64,000 nucleotides of DNA from Ramlibacter alkalitolerans (GCF_016722765.1 NZ_JAEQND010000008.1:124001-188000); one strand, 5' to 3'; counted from the first letter of the stretch, positions 24,338-33,352 are shown. Notes: generated by a model from the letters alone, not told the origin. Translations and numbers: made by a program.

Positions 24338-24829
24338 CTACGAGCCGGAAGAGACGTGCTTCGTCTTGCGGTAGTCGCCGATCTTCGCCTTCAGGTCGCG
24401 GTACTCCTCGCAGCTGAAGAAGCACAGCTTGTCGAGCACCTTGAGTTCCTGCTCGGCACGCGCCACATCGCCCATCTGCAGGTAGGCCTCGCCGAGGTAT
24501 TCGTGCGCGCCGCGGTGCTTCGGGTCGATCTTCAGCGCGCTCTCGTACGCGGCGAGCGACAGGTCCAGCTTGCCGGTGAGGCGGTGCGCGTGACCGAGTT
24601 CGGTCCAGGCGTTGGCGTCGTCGGGCTTGCGCTTGATGTAGGAATCCATGCGGACCACGACCTCCTGCCAGTCCTTGCGCCGCACGGCCTCCATGCCGGC
24701 CTGGAACTCGGGGTCCTGGTTGCGCGCCGGCGACGCCATTTCGTCGCCGCCGCCACCGCCGGCGGCCGGGGCCGTGAGCGGCCAGGCCAGGGCCGCACTG
24801 CAGATCAGGGCCAACACCGGAAGCTTCAT
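24338..24829 (-). CDS. Periplasmic TPR protein
   Basis: 163 residues. A signal peptide (MKLPVLALICSAALAWPLTAPAAG) is followed by a Gly-rich linker and about three tetratricopeptide repeats (NAWTELGHAHRLTGKLDLSL, GAHEYLGEAYLQMGDVARAE). A short C-terminal segment has a cysteine pair, CFFSC, and a basic tail. TPR proteins bind partner proteins; with sco and nirK upstream on the same strand, a role in assembling a periplasmic metalloenzyme is possible but inferred. The start at 24829 was chosen because it opens a proper signal peptide. Confidence 0.78.
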   Translation of the reverse strand: MKLPVLALICSAALAWPLTAPAAGGGGGDEMASPARNQDPEFQAGMEAVRRKDWQEVVVRMDSYIKRKPDDANAWTELGHAHRLTGKLDLSLAAYESALKIDPKHRGAHEYLGEAYLQMGDVARAEQELKVLDKLCFFSCEEYRDLKAKIGDYRKTKHVSSGS

Positions 24830-24919
24830 CGCAGCACCTCGCGTTGCGGGAGATTTCCGCACGCGCTCAGCTTAGTGCGTCGCGCCGCGCCGCGTGCAGC
24901 CCCTACCGGCGACGCGGAT

Positions 24920-25534
24920 TCAGCCGGCGCGCAGCGGCAGCTTGTGCAGGGCCGCGGCCACCGCGGGGTCCGCCGCCCCCAGCTTGCCCGTGCGCGCGAC
25001 GATGCGGCCCTGGGCATCGAGCACGTCGATGGTGCTCGAATGGTTGTATTCGCCGTTGCCCAGGCGCCGGTACTGGATGCCCAGCACGGCCGCGACCTTG
25101 CGGGCCGTCGCTTCGTCGCAGCGGGCGAGCCGCCAGCGGCTGTCGCAGTTGTGCTGCTCGGCGGTCTTCTTCAGCACGGCCTGGGTGTCGCGGGCCGGAT
25201 CGAAACTCACCATGAGCACGCGCACGGCCTCGCGCTCGCGCGCCGGCAGCGAGCGCAGGTTGGCGTGGATGCTCTCGAAAATCATCGGGCACACCATGTC
25301 GCACGAGGTGTAGAACATGCTGGCGAGCACGGGCGTGCCTTGCAGCGACGCGAGCGCGAAGCTCCGGCCGTCCTGGTCCTGCAGTTTCGCGTCGAGGCGG
25401 TAGACCGAGTCGCCCGGCGCGGTGGGCGCGTCGGGCAGCGGCTCGTGGCCGGTTCCGTGCGCCCACGCAGGCGCCACCGCCAATGTCGCGAGCGAAAGCA
25501 GCGCTTCACGGCGCCGCAGCAGGGAGGTGTTCAT
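24920..25534 (-). CDS. SCO1/SenC-family copper chaperone
   Basis: 204 residues. A signal sequence with an Arg-rich start (MNTSLLRRREALLS) is followed by a thioredoxin-like fold. The copper-binding motif is C-D-M-V-C in SMFYTSCDMVCPMIFE, and the partner histidine lies in EYNHSSTIDVLD. SCO proteins deliver copper to CuA of oxidases, and some relatives support nitrite reductase maturation. Its ATG overlaps the stop of the nirV-like gene (ATGA), so here it is tied to nirK rather than to the oxidase operon at 42-47 kb. Confidence 0.9.
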   Translation of the reverse strand: MNTSLLRRREALLSLATLAVAPAWAHGTGHEPLPDAPTAPGDSVYRLDAKLQDQDGRSFALASLQGTPVLASMFYTSCDMVCPMIFESIHANLRSLPAREREAVRVLMVSFDPARDTQAVLKKTAEQHNCDSRWRLARCDEATARKVAAVLGIQYRRLGNGEYNHSSTIDVLDAQGRIVARTGKLGAADPAVAAALHKLPLRAG

Positions 25535-26313
25535 GGCGTTCTTTCCAGGTCGCGCACGCAGCGGAAGCCGAGGCTGCCGGTCGTGTCGGCGCCGCCGAGC
25601 GAGGACAGCAGCGCGATGCGCATCAGCACGGCGTAGCTGTCGCGGTCGATGATGTTGAGGGCACCCGCGCCGCAGAATTTCAGCTTGTCGGGGTCGCCCT
25701 GGGTCCGGCTGTCGCCGGCGATGAAGAGGGCATTGAAGTCGTCGACCCATTCCCAGACGGCGCCGTGCAGGTCGCGCACGCCATAGGCGTTGGCGGCGCC
25801 GCCGACGGCCGGCAGGATCGCGGGGGTGGGCTGTTCGTACCAGGAGAGGATCTGCCGCTGCCAGGCGGGGTCGCGCCGGGCGTCGGTGCGCGTCGCGTCG
25901 GCGGCGGCGGCGTATTCCCATTCGAGCCAGGTCGGCAGGCGGCCGCCTTCGGCTTCGCAGAAGGCGCCGGCCGCGAACCAGCTCACGTCGGTCACGGGCG
26001 AGCTCGCGGGCACCGAAGCGCCCGGTTGCAGCGGCGTGGCCCACTTGGCGAGATAGCGCGCATCGGCCATCACCTTGGCGGCCTTGCCGCGCTGCCACTG
26101 CGGATGCGTGGCGACGAAGCGGGCGTACTCCGCGGCGGTGACGGGCGTGGTGCGCATCGCGAAGGGCTGGATGTCCACTGGCGTGGAGACGGTGGGCACC
26201 GCGCCCTGCGGCAGCACGCTCTCGAAACGCCCGCCGGGCAGTTTGACGTAGTCGGCCGCCTGGCCCGCCGCGCAGGTGGCGGCGAGGGCGATCACGACGA
26301 CCAGGCGTTTCAT
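25531..26313 (-). CDS. nirV: Formylglycine-generating-enzyme-like protein, NirV type
   Basis: 260 residues with a signal peptide (MKRLVVVIALAATCAAGQA). The FGE/sulfatase-modifying fold is shown by YVKLPGGRFESVL, PVTAAEYARFV, PVTDVSWFAAGAFCEAEGGRLPTWLEWEYAAAA, VWEWVDDFN and SLGFRCVRD at the C-terminus. Proteins of this type next to nirK are called NirV; their role is not settled. The signal peptide places it in the periplasm with NirK. It begins 22 bp after nirK and overlaps sco by 4 bp, so all three are one operon. Confidence 0.85.
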   Translation of the reverse strand: MKRLVVVIALAATCAAGQAADYVKLPGGRFESVLPQGAVPTVSTPVDIQPFAMRTTPVTAAEYARFVATHPQWQRGKAAKVMADARYLAKWATPLQPGASVPASSPVTDVSWFAAGAFCEAEGGRLPTWLEWEYAAAADATRTDARRDPAWQRQILSWYEQPTPAILPAVGGAANAYGVRDLHGAVWEWVDDFNALFIAGDSRTQGDPDKLKFCGAGALNIIDRDSYAVLMRIALLSSLGGADTTGSLGFRCVRDLERTP

Positions 26314-26335
26314 GGCGTGCTCCGCTTCCTTGCGC

Positions 26336-27829
26336 TCAGTGCTCGGCCTGCTTGGCGGGCGCGGTTCCGGCGCGGGCCTTCTTCACGTCCTCGGTGGAGA
26401 TGCTGCCGCCCGGGTTGCCCCAGCTGTTCAGGACGTAGGTCAGGATGTTCGCGACCTCGTCGTCATTGAGCTGGTTCATCGGAGGCATCACGGAGTTGTA
26501 GTCCTTGCCGTTCACCGTGACCTTGCCCGAGAGGCCGCCCAGCACGATGTTGGCCAGGCGCTTGACCTCGCTGGCGATGAAGTCCGACTTGGCCAGGGGC
26601 GGAAACACGCCGGCCAGGCCTTCGCCGTTGGACTGGTGGCACACCGAGCAGGTACCCGCGAACAGCTGCTCGCCGGCCTTGATCTGGTCCTTCACCGTCA
26701 GCGTGCCTTCCTCGGCATTCTTGGTCGCGGTGGTCACGGCGGCGAGGTTGGGGCCGGCGCGGTCGCCCAGGTACACGGCGTCGAGTTCCTTGCCGGAGTA
26801 GATCTTCTTGTCTTCCTTGCCTTCGATCTTCAGGATCGCCAGCGCGCCCTTGTTGAAGGCGCGGAAGATGGAGTGGTCCACCATCACGTAGCTGCCCGGC
26901 ACCTGCGCCTTGAAGGTCGCGATGGCGGCGCCGCCGGCGGGGATCAGCGTGGTCTGCACGTTCTTCTGCACGTTGGTGCCGCCTTCGAAGCGGACCTGGT
27001 CGAAGATCGCGCCGATCACGTGGAAGCTGGAAACCAGGTTCGGGCCGCCGTTGCCGATGTACAGGCGCACGGTCTCGCCGACCTTGGCGGTGATCGCCTT
27101 GTCGCCGGTCAGCGCGCCTTCGGCGCCGTTGAACAGCACGTAGGTGGGCTTCTCGTCGATCGCCTTTTCCATGTCGAAGGGCTGGTGGCCCTTCTCGCGG
27201 TACTTGCCCAGGGTGTAGAAGTCGCCCTGCATCACGTAGTACTCGCGGTCGACCTTCGGCAGGCCTTGCGGCGGCTCGACCAGGATCAGGCCGTACATGC
27301 CGTTGGCGACGTGCATGCCCACCGGCGCGGTGGCGCAGTGGTAGACGTAGATGCCTTCGTTGAGCGCCTTGAAGGTGAACTGCGATTCATGCCCCGGTGC
27401 CGTGAAGCTGGAGGCCGCGCCGCCGCCCGGGCCGGTCACGCCGTGCAGGTCGATGTTGTGCGGCATCTTGCTGTTCGGGTGGTTCTTCAGGTGGAATTCC
27501 ACCGTGTCGCCCTGGCGCACGCGGATGAAGCTGCCGGGGACGGAGCCGCCGAAGGTCCAGAAGGTGTAGTTCACGCCTTCGGAAATCTGCATGGTCTTCT
27601 CGACCACTTCGAGGTCGACGATCACCTTGGCCGGGTAGTTGCGGTTGGTCGGCGGCGGCACGAAGGGCGGGCTGGTCAGCACCGCCTTGATGGGCGCGCC
27701 CTTGGGCGGGCCGAAGTCGCCGGTCGCCTTGGGGGCGGCCAGCGAGAGCAGCGGCGCGCACAGCGCCGCCACGAGGGCAAGCGCCTGCGAGGCGCGGAGC
27801 AAACCAGCGATCTTGGTTCGGGCGTTCAT
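26336..27829 (-). CDS. nirK: Copper nitrite reductase with C-terminal cytochrome c domain
   Basis: 497 residues. Reduces nitrite to nitric oxide in the periplasm. After a signal peptide come two cupredoxin domains. Type 1 copper ligands are His124, Cys165, His173 and Met178 ([11 protein letters not shown] and NGMYG, the class II form), type 2 ligands His129, His164 and His319, and catalytic residues Asp127 and His270. A cytochrome c domain (about 385-480) with C394-S-V-C-H398 is fused at the end, as in the three-domain NirK of Ralstonia pickettii, so the protein can take electrons directly. The ATG at 27829 was chosen for the signal peptide. FNR-like and NsrR-like sites lie upstream. Confidence 0.96.
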   Translation of the reverse strand: MNARTKIAGLLRASQALALVAALCAPLLSLAAPKATGDFGPPKGAPIKAVLTSPPFVPPPTNRNYPAKVIVDLEVVEKTMQISEGVNYTFWTFGGSVPGSFIRVRQGDTVEFHLKNHPNSKMPHNIDLHGVTGPGGGAASSFTAPGHESQFTFKALNEGIYVYHCATAPVGMHVANGMYGLILVEPPQGLPKVDREYYVMQGDFYTLGKYREKGHQPFDMEKAIDEKPTYVLFNGAEGALTGDKAITAKVGETVRLYIGNGGPNLVSSFHVIGAIFDQVRFEGGTNVQKNVQTTLIPAGGAAIATFKAQVPGSYVMVDHSIFRAFNKGALAILKIEGKEDKKIYSGKELDAVYLGDRAGPNLAAVTTATKNAEEGTLTVKDQIKAGEQLFAGTCSVCHQSNGEGLAGVFPPLAKSDFIASEVKRLANIVLGGLSGKVTVNGKDYNSVMPPMNQLNDDEVANILTYVLNSWGNPGGSISTEDVKKARAGTAPAKQAEH

Positions 27830-27858
27830 TCCTGTTCTTCCTCGAAGTCCGATGCTCA

Positions 27859-27881
27859 AAGGTGCATCTGGGCTGCACCTT
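27859..27881 (-). promoter_or_regulatory. NsrR-like palindrome at the nirK transcription start
   Basis: AAGGTGCA-N7-TGCACCTT, a 23-bp perfect inverted repeat. It resembles the 11-1-11 motif of the NO-sensing repressor NsrR (AAGATGCAT and its complement). It lies about 30-52 bp before the nirK ATG, where the FNR-type site predicts the transcription start (about 27870). Confidence 0.55.
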
Positions 27882-27904
27882 ATTCCTCGGCTCCGGGAAT
27901 ACCC

Positions 27905-27918
27905 TTGATGAGCGTCAA
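27905..27918 (-). promoter_or_regulatory. FNR/NNR/DNR-type box of nirK
   Basis: TTGAT-GAGC-GTCAA, one mismatch from TTGAT-N4-ATCAA. Its centre is about 41 bp upstream of the predicted start near 27870, the class II activation position. A -10-like AATAAG on the minus strand lies between. Confidence 0.7.
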
Positions 27919-28033
27919 ACAGGATCGCTGTGTGCGGCGGTCTCGCCCACGGCGTGTCGCGGGCGCAACCCGCGCTGCGCGGCCCGGCACACCGGATGCA
28001 AGAAGCTGCCACCTCCCGGTGGCGGCGCCTTGC

Positions 28034-28594
28034 TCACTCCAGCCCCGAGAGGTACTCCGCCAGCACGTCGATGTCCGCCGGATTCAGCCGCTGCGCCGCC
28101 GACGTCATGTTGCCGTCCATGTCGAAACGGGTGCCCGCCTTGAAGCCGTGCAACTGCGTGCGCAGGTACTCGGCCTGCTGGCCGGCCAGCCGCGGGATGT
28201 GCTGCTGGCCCTTGAGCGCCGGCCCGTGGCAGACCACGCAGTTGTAGTCCTCGGCCAGCTTGCGGCCGGCGGCGAGCACCTGGTCGGCCGGCTTCTTCGC
28301 CGGCGCGGCATGCTGCTGGCCCGCGAAGAACTTGCCCAGGGCACTGATCTCCGCATTGGTCAGCGGCGCGGCGATCGGCGACATCAGCGGATCGGTGCGC
28401 CGCTTCTCGCGGAACATGATCAGCTGGGTGGTGATGAACTGCCCCGGCTGCCCCGCCAGCGTGGGGACCGCCGGATTGGCCGAATTGCCGTTCGGCCCGT
28501 GGCAGGCGAAGCAGGTCTGGGGATCCACCTCGGCGTGCGCGGCGGCCAGCGCCAGCACGCCGAGGACGGCGGCGAGTGCCGCCTTACTTCGCAT
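28034..28594 (-). CDS. Dihaem cytochrome c (c4-like)
   Basis: 186 residues with a signal peptide (MRSKAALAAVLGVLALAAAHA). Two haem-binding motifs, CFACH and CVVCH, sit in two similar halves, each with NP-or-IPRLAGQ and a later methionine ligand, as in cytochromes c4. Its first 11 bp overlap the end of the upstream sugar-dehydrogenase-like gene, so it probably accepts that enzyme's electrons. It could also feed the fused haem of NirK, the next gene, but that is inference. Periplasmic or membrane-associated. Confidence 0.9.
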   Translation of the reverse strand: MRSKAALAAVLGVLALAAAHAEVDPQTCFACHGPNGNSANPAVPTLAGQPGQFITTQLIMFREKRRTDPLMSPIAAPLTNAEISALGKFFAGQQHAAPAKKPADQVLAAGRKLAEDYNCVVCHGPALKGQQHIPRLAGQQAEYLRTQLHGFKAGTRFDMDGNMTSAAQRLNPADIDVLAEYLSGLE

Positions 28595-29813
28595 AGCTGA
28601 CGCGATAGATCACCCCGTTGTAGTCGTCGGAGACCAGCAGCGAGCCGTCACGCAGCTGCAGCACGTCGACCGGGCGGCCCCACATCGGCGGGTCGGCCTT
28701 CGGGTCTTCCAGGAAGCCTTCGAGGAAGGGCACCATCTTCGCGCCGCCCTTGTTGTCCACCACCACGCGGGTGATGTTGTAGCCCTGCTTGTTGCTGCGG
28801 TTCCAGGAGCCGTGCAGCGCGACGAAGATGCTGTCGCGGTATTCCGCCGGGAACATCTTGCCGGTGTAGAACTTCATCCCCAGCGGAGCGACGTGGCCAC
28901 CGAGCTTGGCGTAGGGCTTGTCGAACTCGGCGCAGGAGCGGCTCGCACCGAACTCCGGATCGGCGAAGTCGCCCTGGTGGCAGAACGGATAGCCGAAGTT
29001 CATGCCCTTCTTCGAGACGCGGTGCAGCGTGTCGTTGGGCGTGTCGTCATCCACCCAGTCGCGCGCGTGGTTGGTGAACCATAGCTCCTTGGTCTTGGGA
29101 TGGAAGTCCATGCCGACCGAATTGCGCACGCCGGAGGCCACGGTCTCGAGCTTGCCGGTGTTCGGGTCCACGCGCATCACCGTGGCCTGCATGTAGTTGG
29201 GCATGACGATGTTGCCGGGGGCGCCGATGTTGAAGTACAGCTTGTTGTCCGGTCCCATCGCGAGGTACTTCCAGAAGTGGCCGGGCTGGCTGGTGGGGTC
29301 GAGGTTGTCGACCACCACCTTGGCCTGCGGCGCGCTGTCGAGGTGGTCCTCGATGCCGTCGTAGCGCGTGATGCGGTGGCGCTCCGCCACGTACAGCGTG
29401 CCCTTGCTGAAGCTCAGGCCGTTGGGCGACTTCAGGCCGCTCAGGACCTTCTTCACTTCGCGCTTGCCGTTGCGGTCCGTGACCGCATAGACGTCCGACA
29501 GGTTGCGGTTGCTCACGAACACCGTGCCCTTGTCGCCGAGCGCGAGCGAACGCGCCTCGGGAATGCCGTCGGCCCAGACTTCCACCTTGAAGCCGGGCGG
29601 CAGCTTCAGCTTGTTCAGCGGCAGTTCGCTGGCGGGTCGGCCGGTGAGGATGGGAGCGATCGGGTGCAGCGGAGACTTCTCGTCGGCGGCCGATCGGCCT
29701 TGTTGCCACGAGGGCGCCGGCTTGCCGTCGGCAGGCGTGGGCTGGGCGTGCAGGGTGCCTGCGGCGACAAGGCCGAGCAGGGCAAGGCAGGCGAGGGGCT
29801 TGGGTGCGCGCAT
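28584..29813 (-). CDS. PQQ-dependent sugar (sorbosone-type) dehydrogenase
   Basis: 409 residues. A signal peptide (MRAPKPLACLALLGLVAAG) is followed by a six-bladed beta-propeller of the soluble glucose/sorbosone dehydrogenase family: LPPGFKVEVWADGIPEARSL, GTVFVSNRN, LKSPNGLSFSKGTLYVAERHR, VASGVRNSVGMDFHP with LWFTNHARDW, and FVALHGSWNRS. Members oxidise sugars or aldehydes in the periplasm with PQQ and pass electrons to cytochrome c; the overlapping c4-like gene fits. The start at 29813 opens the signal peptide. True substrate unknown. No PQQ synthesis genes in the window. Confidence 0.87.
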   Translation of the reverse strand: MRAPKPLACLALLGLVAAGTLHAQPTPADGKPAPSWQQGRSAADEKSPLHPIAPILTGRPASELPLNKLKLPPGFKVEVWADGIPEARSLALGDKGTVFVSNRNLSDVYAVTDRNGKREVKKVLSGLKSPNGLSFSKGTLYVAERHRITRYDGIEDHLDSAPQAKVVVDNLDPTSQPGHFWKYLAMGPDNKLYFNIGAPGNIVMPNYMQATVMRVDPNTGKLETVASGVRNSVGMDFHPKTKELWFTNHARDWVDDDTPNDTLHRVSKKGMNFGYPFCHQGDFADPEFGASRSCAEFDKPYAKLGGHVAPLGMKFYTGKMFPAEYRDSIFVALHGSWNRSNKQGYNITRVVVDNKGGAKMVPFLEGFLEDPKADPPMWGRPVDVLQLRDGSLLVSDDYNGVIYRVSYAK

Positions 29814-29951
29814 GGGGGTCTTTCGCTTGGTATGGTGGATCGGAAGACAGACAGCGATCGAAGCCCCGGGGTTGTGCCATCGGGGCGCAGGCGCGTCAAG
29901 AGAACTCGCCCTGTACACACCGCGGCTTACGGCTTGTTCCTATAGTGCCCC

Positions 29952-30692
29952 ATGGCTTATCAACTGCACTACTGGCCCGGCATTCCGGGACGCGGCGAAT
30001 TCGTGCGGCTGGCGCTCGAAGCCGCGGGCGCGGATTACGTCGACGTGTGCCGCGGCGACGCGCAGCAAGGCCTCGGCCTGCCCGCGATGCTGCATGTCCT
30101 GCAGGACGCATCGGTGCCGCGGCCGCCCTTCGCCTGCCCCTTCCTCGTCGACGGCAGGACGGTGATCGGCCAGACCGCCGCGATCCTGCTGTATCTCGCG
30201 CCGCGGCTCGGGCTGGTGCCGCAGCGCGAGGCGGATCGCCTGTGGGCGCACCAGGTCCAGCTCACGATCGCGGACCTCGTGCAGGAGGTGCACGAGCTGC
30301 ATCATCCGATCGCCAGCAGCCTCTACTACGAGGACCAGAAGGCGGAGGCGCTGCGGCGTGCCGCGGACTTCCGGCGCGAGCGGCTGCCGAAGTTCGTGAG
30401 CTGGCTGGAGGCCGTGCTGCAGCGCAATCCGGGCAACGATGCGCGCGAGGTGCCGCGCATGGTCGGCGCCCGACTGAGCTACGTCGATCTGTCGGTGTTC
30501 CAGCTCGTCGACGGCCTGCGCTACGCGCTCCCCAAGGCGAGCCGGCGCGTGCTGAAGAAGGCGCCGCTGCTCACCGCGCTGCATGCCGGCGTGCCGCGCC
30601 AGCGCCGCCTCGCGGCCTATCTCGCGAGCGGGCGCCGCCTGCCGTTCAACGAAGAGGGCATCTTCCGCCACTACCCCGAGCTCGACGCATGA
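29952..30692 (+). CDS. Glutathione S-transferase family protein
   Basis: 246 residues. Thioredoxin-like N-terminal domain (YQLHYWPGIPGRGEFVRLALE, catalytic Tyr or Ser region in the first strand-turn) with PPFACPFLVDG and GQTAAILLYLA, then an all-helical C-terminal domain (VQLTIADLVQEVHELHHPI, MVGARLSYVDLSVFQLVDGL). This fits the sigma/alpha-like GST group. Cytosolic detoxification is likely. TATAGT ends five bases before the ATG, so the message may be leaderless. Overlaps the aldo/keto reductase gene by 4 bp. Confidence 0.88.
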   Translation: MAYQLHYWPGIPGRGEFVRLALEAAGADYVDVCRGDAQQGLGLPAMLHVLQDASVPRPPFACPFLVDGRTVIGQTAAILLYLAPRLGLVPQREADRLWAHQVQLTIADLVQEVHELHHPIASSLYYEDQKAEALRRAADFRRERLPKFVSWLEAVLQRNPGNDAREVPRMVGARLSYVDLSVFQLVDGLRYALPKASRRVLKKAPLLTALHAGVPRQRRLAAYLASGRRLPFNEEGIFRHYPELDA

Positions 30693-31522
30693 AACGCATC
30701 ACGCTGCCATGCGGCGAATCCGTGCCGGCGCTCGGCCAGGGCACCTGGAACATCGGCGACGACGCGCGCCTGCGGGCGCAGGAAGTCGCCACCATCCGCC
30801 GCGGCCTCGACCTCGGCCTGACGCTGATCGACACGGCGGAGATGTATGGCGACGGCCGCTCGGAGCGGCTGGTCGGCGAGGCCATCGCCGGCCGGCGCGA
30901 CGAGGTCTTCCTGGTGAGCAAGGTCTATCCGCACAACGCCTCCGCCCGCGCCATGCGCAGGTCCTGCGAGGCGAGCCTGCGGCGGCTGCGCGTGGACACC
31001 ATCGACCTGTACCTGCTGCACTGGCCCGGCGACGTGCCGCTGGCCGAGACCGTGGAGGCGTTCGAGGCGCTGCGGCGCGAAGGCAGGATCCGGCACTGGG
31101 GCGTGAGCAACTTCGATCCGCGCTGGATGGACGACCTGTGGGCCACGGCCGGCGGGGCGGCGGCGCAGGTGAACCAGGTGCTCTACAACCTGGGCTGCCG
31201 CGGCATCGAATGGGACCTGCGGCCCTGGCAGCGCGAACGGCGCCTGCCCGTGATGGCGTACTCGCCGTTCGACCAGGCGCGGCTGCTGCGCAAGCGCGAG
31301 CTCGCCGCCTTCGCCAGCGAACGGGGCATGCGTCCGGCGCAAGTGGCGCTCGCCTGGCTCCTCGCGCAGGACGGCGTGATCGCGATTCCAAAGACCGGGC
31401 AGGCCGAGCGGCTGGAGGAGAACGCCGCCGCCTTGCAGCGGCCGCTCTCGCCGGACGATCTGCAGCAGCTCGATCGCCTGTTCCCGCCGCCGACAGGGCC
31501 GACGCCGCTGGCGATGCTGTGA
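30689..31522 (+). CDS. Aldo/keto reductase
   Basis: 277 residues, TIM-barrel NADPH-dependent reductase. The catalytic tetrad is visible: Asp and Tyr in IDTAEMYGDGRSE, Lys in FLVSKVYPHNA and His in DLYLLHWPG. The NADP-binding end is seen in VIAIPKTGQAERLEEN. It reduces aldehydes or ketones in the cytosol. Its ATG lies inside the stop of the GST gene (ATGA), so the two are translated together, a usual pairing for reactive carbonyl detoxification. Confidence 0.92.
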   Translation: MKRITLPCGESVPALGQGTWNIGDDARLRAQEVATIRRGLDLGLTLIDTAEMYGDGRSERLVGEAIAGRRDEVFLVSKVYPHNASARAMRRSCEASLRRLRVDTIDLYLLHWPGDVPLAETVEAFEALRREGRIRHWGVSNFDPRWMDDLWATAGGAAAQVNQVLYNLGCRGIEWDLRPWQRERRLPVMAYSPFDQARLLRKRELAAFASERGMRPAQVALAWLLAQDGVIAIPKTGQAERLEENAAALQRPLSPDDLQQLDRLFPPPTGPTPLAML

Positions 31523-31537
31523 GCCGCGGGCGCGCCG

Positions 31538-31987
31538 CTACGAAGCCGGCAACCTGAAGTTCAGGACCTGCGTCGCGAGCAGCGTCTCGGCCAGGAAGCA
31601 CAGCAGCGCCAGCAGGAAGAAGCCGATCCCCAGCAGGAAGCCCGCCACCGCCCAGGAGCTGACCCGCAGCGAGGCCGTCTCGCCCAGGAACAGCAGGATG
31701 ATGGTCAGGCCGATCAGCACGGCGCAGCCCGTGAGCAGCGCGATGCAGCCGTTCGCGAGCCGCCCCCGCAGGCGCAGCCCCCGCAGTTCCTGGCCGGCGC
31801 GGTCGACGAAGGCGGCGTCGCTGGAGGCCAGCGCGCGTTCTTCGAGCTTGCGGCCGTAGTCGATGATGCGCCCGAGGCGTCCGGCGACGGCGCCGATCAT
31901 CCCGGACACGGCGGTCAGCAGGAACACCGGCGCCACGGCGAGCTGGATGCCGTGCGTGATGGTGGTGCTGTCGAAGGGCGAAGCCAT
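31538..31987 (-). CDS. DUF2721 membrane protein
   Basis: 149 residues with three predicted membrane helices (LAVAPVFLLTAVSGMIGAVA, LANGCIALLTGCAVLIGLTI, SSWAVAGFLLGIGFFLLALL). The first helix ends in RLGRIIDYGRKLEER, a conserved block of the DUF2721 family. Function unknown. CATAAT lies six bases upstream of the ATG on the minus strand, so transcription would begin at the start codon itself. Confidence 0.88.
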   Translation of the reverse strand: MASPFDSTTITHGIQLAVAPVFLLTAVSGMIGAVAGRLGRIIDYGRKLEERALASSDAAFVDRAGQELRGLRLRGRLANGCIALLTGCAVLIGLTIILLFLGETASLRVSSWAVAGFLLGIGFFLLALLCFLAETLLATQVLNFRLPAS

Positions 31988-32019
31988 CCGTGGATTATGG
32001 CTTCGGCCCGTGCACGCTC

Positions 32020-32511
32020 TCAGAGGTTCAGGTCGCTCAGCCCGGGATGGTCGTTCGGCCGCCGCCCCAGCGGCCAGCGGAACAGCCGCTCCGACTCGCC
32101 GATCGGCAGGTCGTTGATGCTGGCGAAGCGCCGGCGCATCAGCCCGTGGTCGTCGAACTCCCAGTTCTCGTTGCCGTAGCTGCGGAACCAGTGGCCCGAG
32201 TCGTCGTGCCACTCGTAGGCGAAGCGCACCGCGATGCGTTCGCCGGCGCAGGCCCACAGCTCCTTGATCAGGCGGTAATCGAGCTCGCGCGCCCATTTGC
32301 GCTGCAGGAAGGCGCGGACCTGCTCGCGCCCGACCGGGAATTCGGCGCGGTTGCGCCATTGCGTGTCGGCGGTGTAGACCTGCACCACGCGATCGGGGTC
32401 GCGCGTGTTCCAGGCGTCCTCCGCCATGCGCACCTTCTGCGTCGCGCTTTCGGGCGTGAAGGGCGGGACGGGCGGGCGGATCGCTTCCGGCACGGATTGC
32501 GGTGGGGACAT
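32020..32511 (-). CDS. DUF1348 (NTF2-like) protein
   Basis: 163 residues. SnoaL/NTF2-like fold of the DUF1348 family, recognised by [83 protein letters not shown] and the end [15 protein letters not shown]. Almost every conserved block is present. No enzyme activity is established. The ATG at 32511 is preferred over several upstream ATGs that lie in poorly conserved sequence. Confidence 0.9.
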   Translation of the reverse strand: MSPPQSVPEAIRPPVPPFTPESATQKVRMAEDAWNTRDPDRVVQVYTADTQWRNRAEFPVGREQVRAFLQRKWARELDYRLIKELWACAGERIAVRFAYEWHDDSGHWFRSYGNENWEFDDHGLMRRRFASINDLPIGESERLFRWPLGRRPNDHPGLSDLNL

Positions 32512-32736
32512 GCTGGCCTCCGGTGGTCGCCGGATCATGCGCATCCCGACTGCCCCTTGCAAGGACGCAGCCATCGCAGAGGAATACTTTGATCCACAGC
32601 AGCGGGCGCCCCGTACGGTTGTCGGCGTACGCACGTGCCCTGCGCGAGGATCTTCCTACGGCGCGTTCCGGCGACGCACCGACGCACACATCCCCCCGCG
32701 GCTGGTGACATGGCGCCATTGCCACAGGAGCGCACC

Positions 32737-33339
32737 ATGAACACACCGCTTTCCACCAGCCTGTCCCTCCTCTGCCTTGCCACCCTCGCGGCCTGCAGCA
32801 CGCCCCGCGTCGCCACCCTGCAGACGCCGGCCACCATCGTCGTCGCGCCGACACCGGCGCCGACCACCGTGCTGGGCGCGACGGCGCCGGTCGTGAAGTT
32901 CTCCGCCAGCGAAACGCAGTTCATCGCCGTCGCCGCCGGCGCGGGCATGTACGAAGTCGAGGCCGCACGCGTGGCGCTGACGCGCGCCAGCGACCCGCAG
33001 GTGCGCAGCTATGCGCAGATGCTGCTGGACCACCACACGGCGAACAACAGGGAACTGATGACGCTGGTGGGCAGCAAGGGACACCGCGTCGCGCCCGGGC
33101 TGCCCACGGAGCTGCAGCAGAAGGTGAGCACCTTGTCAGGCCTGAGCGGCCCGGCCTTCGACCGCGAGTTCGTGCGCATGACGGGCGTGCAGGACCACAC
33201 GGCCGCCATCGCCGCCTTCGAGCAGGGCCGCCGCACCGTGGCCGACCGCGACCTGCAGGCCTACATCGACAAAACGCTGCCGACCCTGCGCTCGCACCTG
33301 CAGCAGGCGCAGGATCTCGCCGGCCGGATGGCCGGCTGA
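32737..33339 (+). CDS. DUF4142 lipoprotein
   Basis: 200 residues. A lipoprotein signal with lipobox LAAC (Cys near residue 20) is followed by a Thr/Pro/Ala linker and a DUF4142 four-helix bundle of the ferritin-like type: FIAVAAGAGMYEVEAARVAL, VRSYAQMLLDHHTANNRELM, HTAAIAAFEQG and IDKTLPTLRSHLQQAQDLA. The fused ATG at 32737 has a CAGGAGCG ribosome binding site. Membrane-anchored, facing the periplasm. Function unknown; family members rise in stationary phase or stress in some bacteria. Confidence 0.88.
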   Translation: MNTPLSTSLSLLCLATLAACSTPRVATLQTPATIVVAPTPAPTTVLGATAPVVKFSASETQFIAVAAGAGMYEVEAARVALTRASDPQVRSYAQMLLDHHTANNRELMTLVGSKGHRVAPGLPTELQQKVSTLSGLSGPAFDREFVRMTGVQDHTAAIAAFEQGRRTVADRDLQAYIDKTLPTLRSHLQQAQDLAGRMAG

Positions 33340-33352
33340 GTCCCTGCGACGT

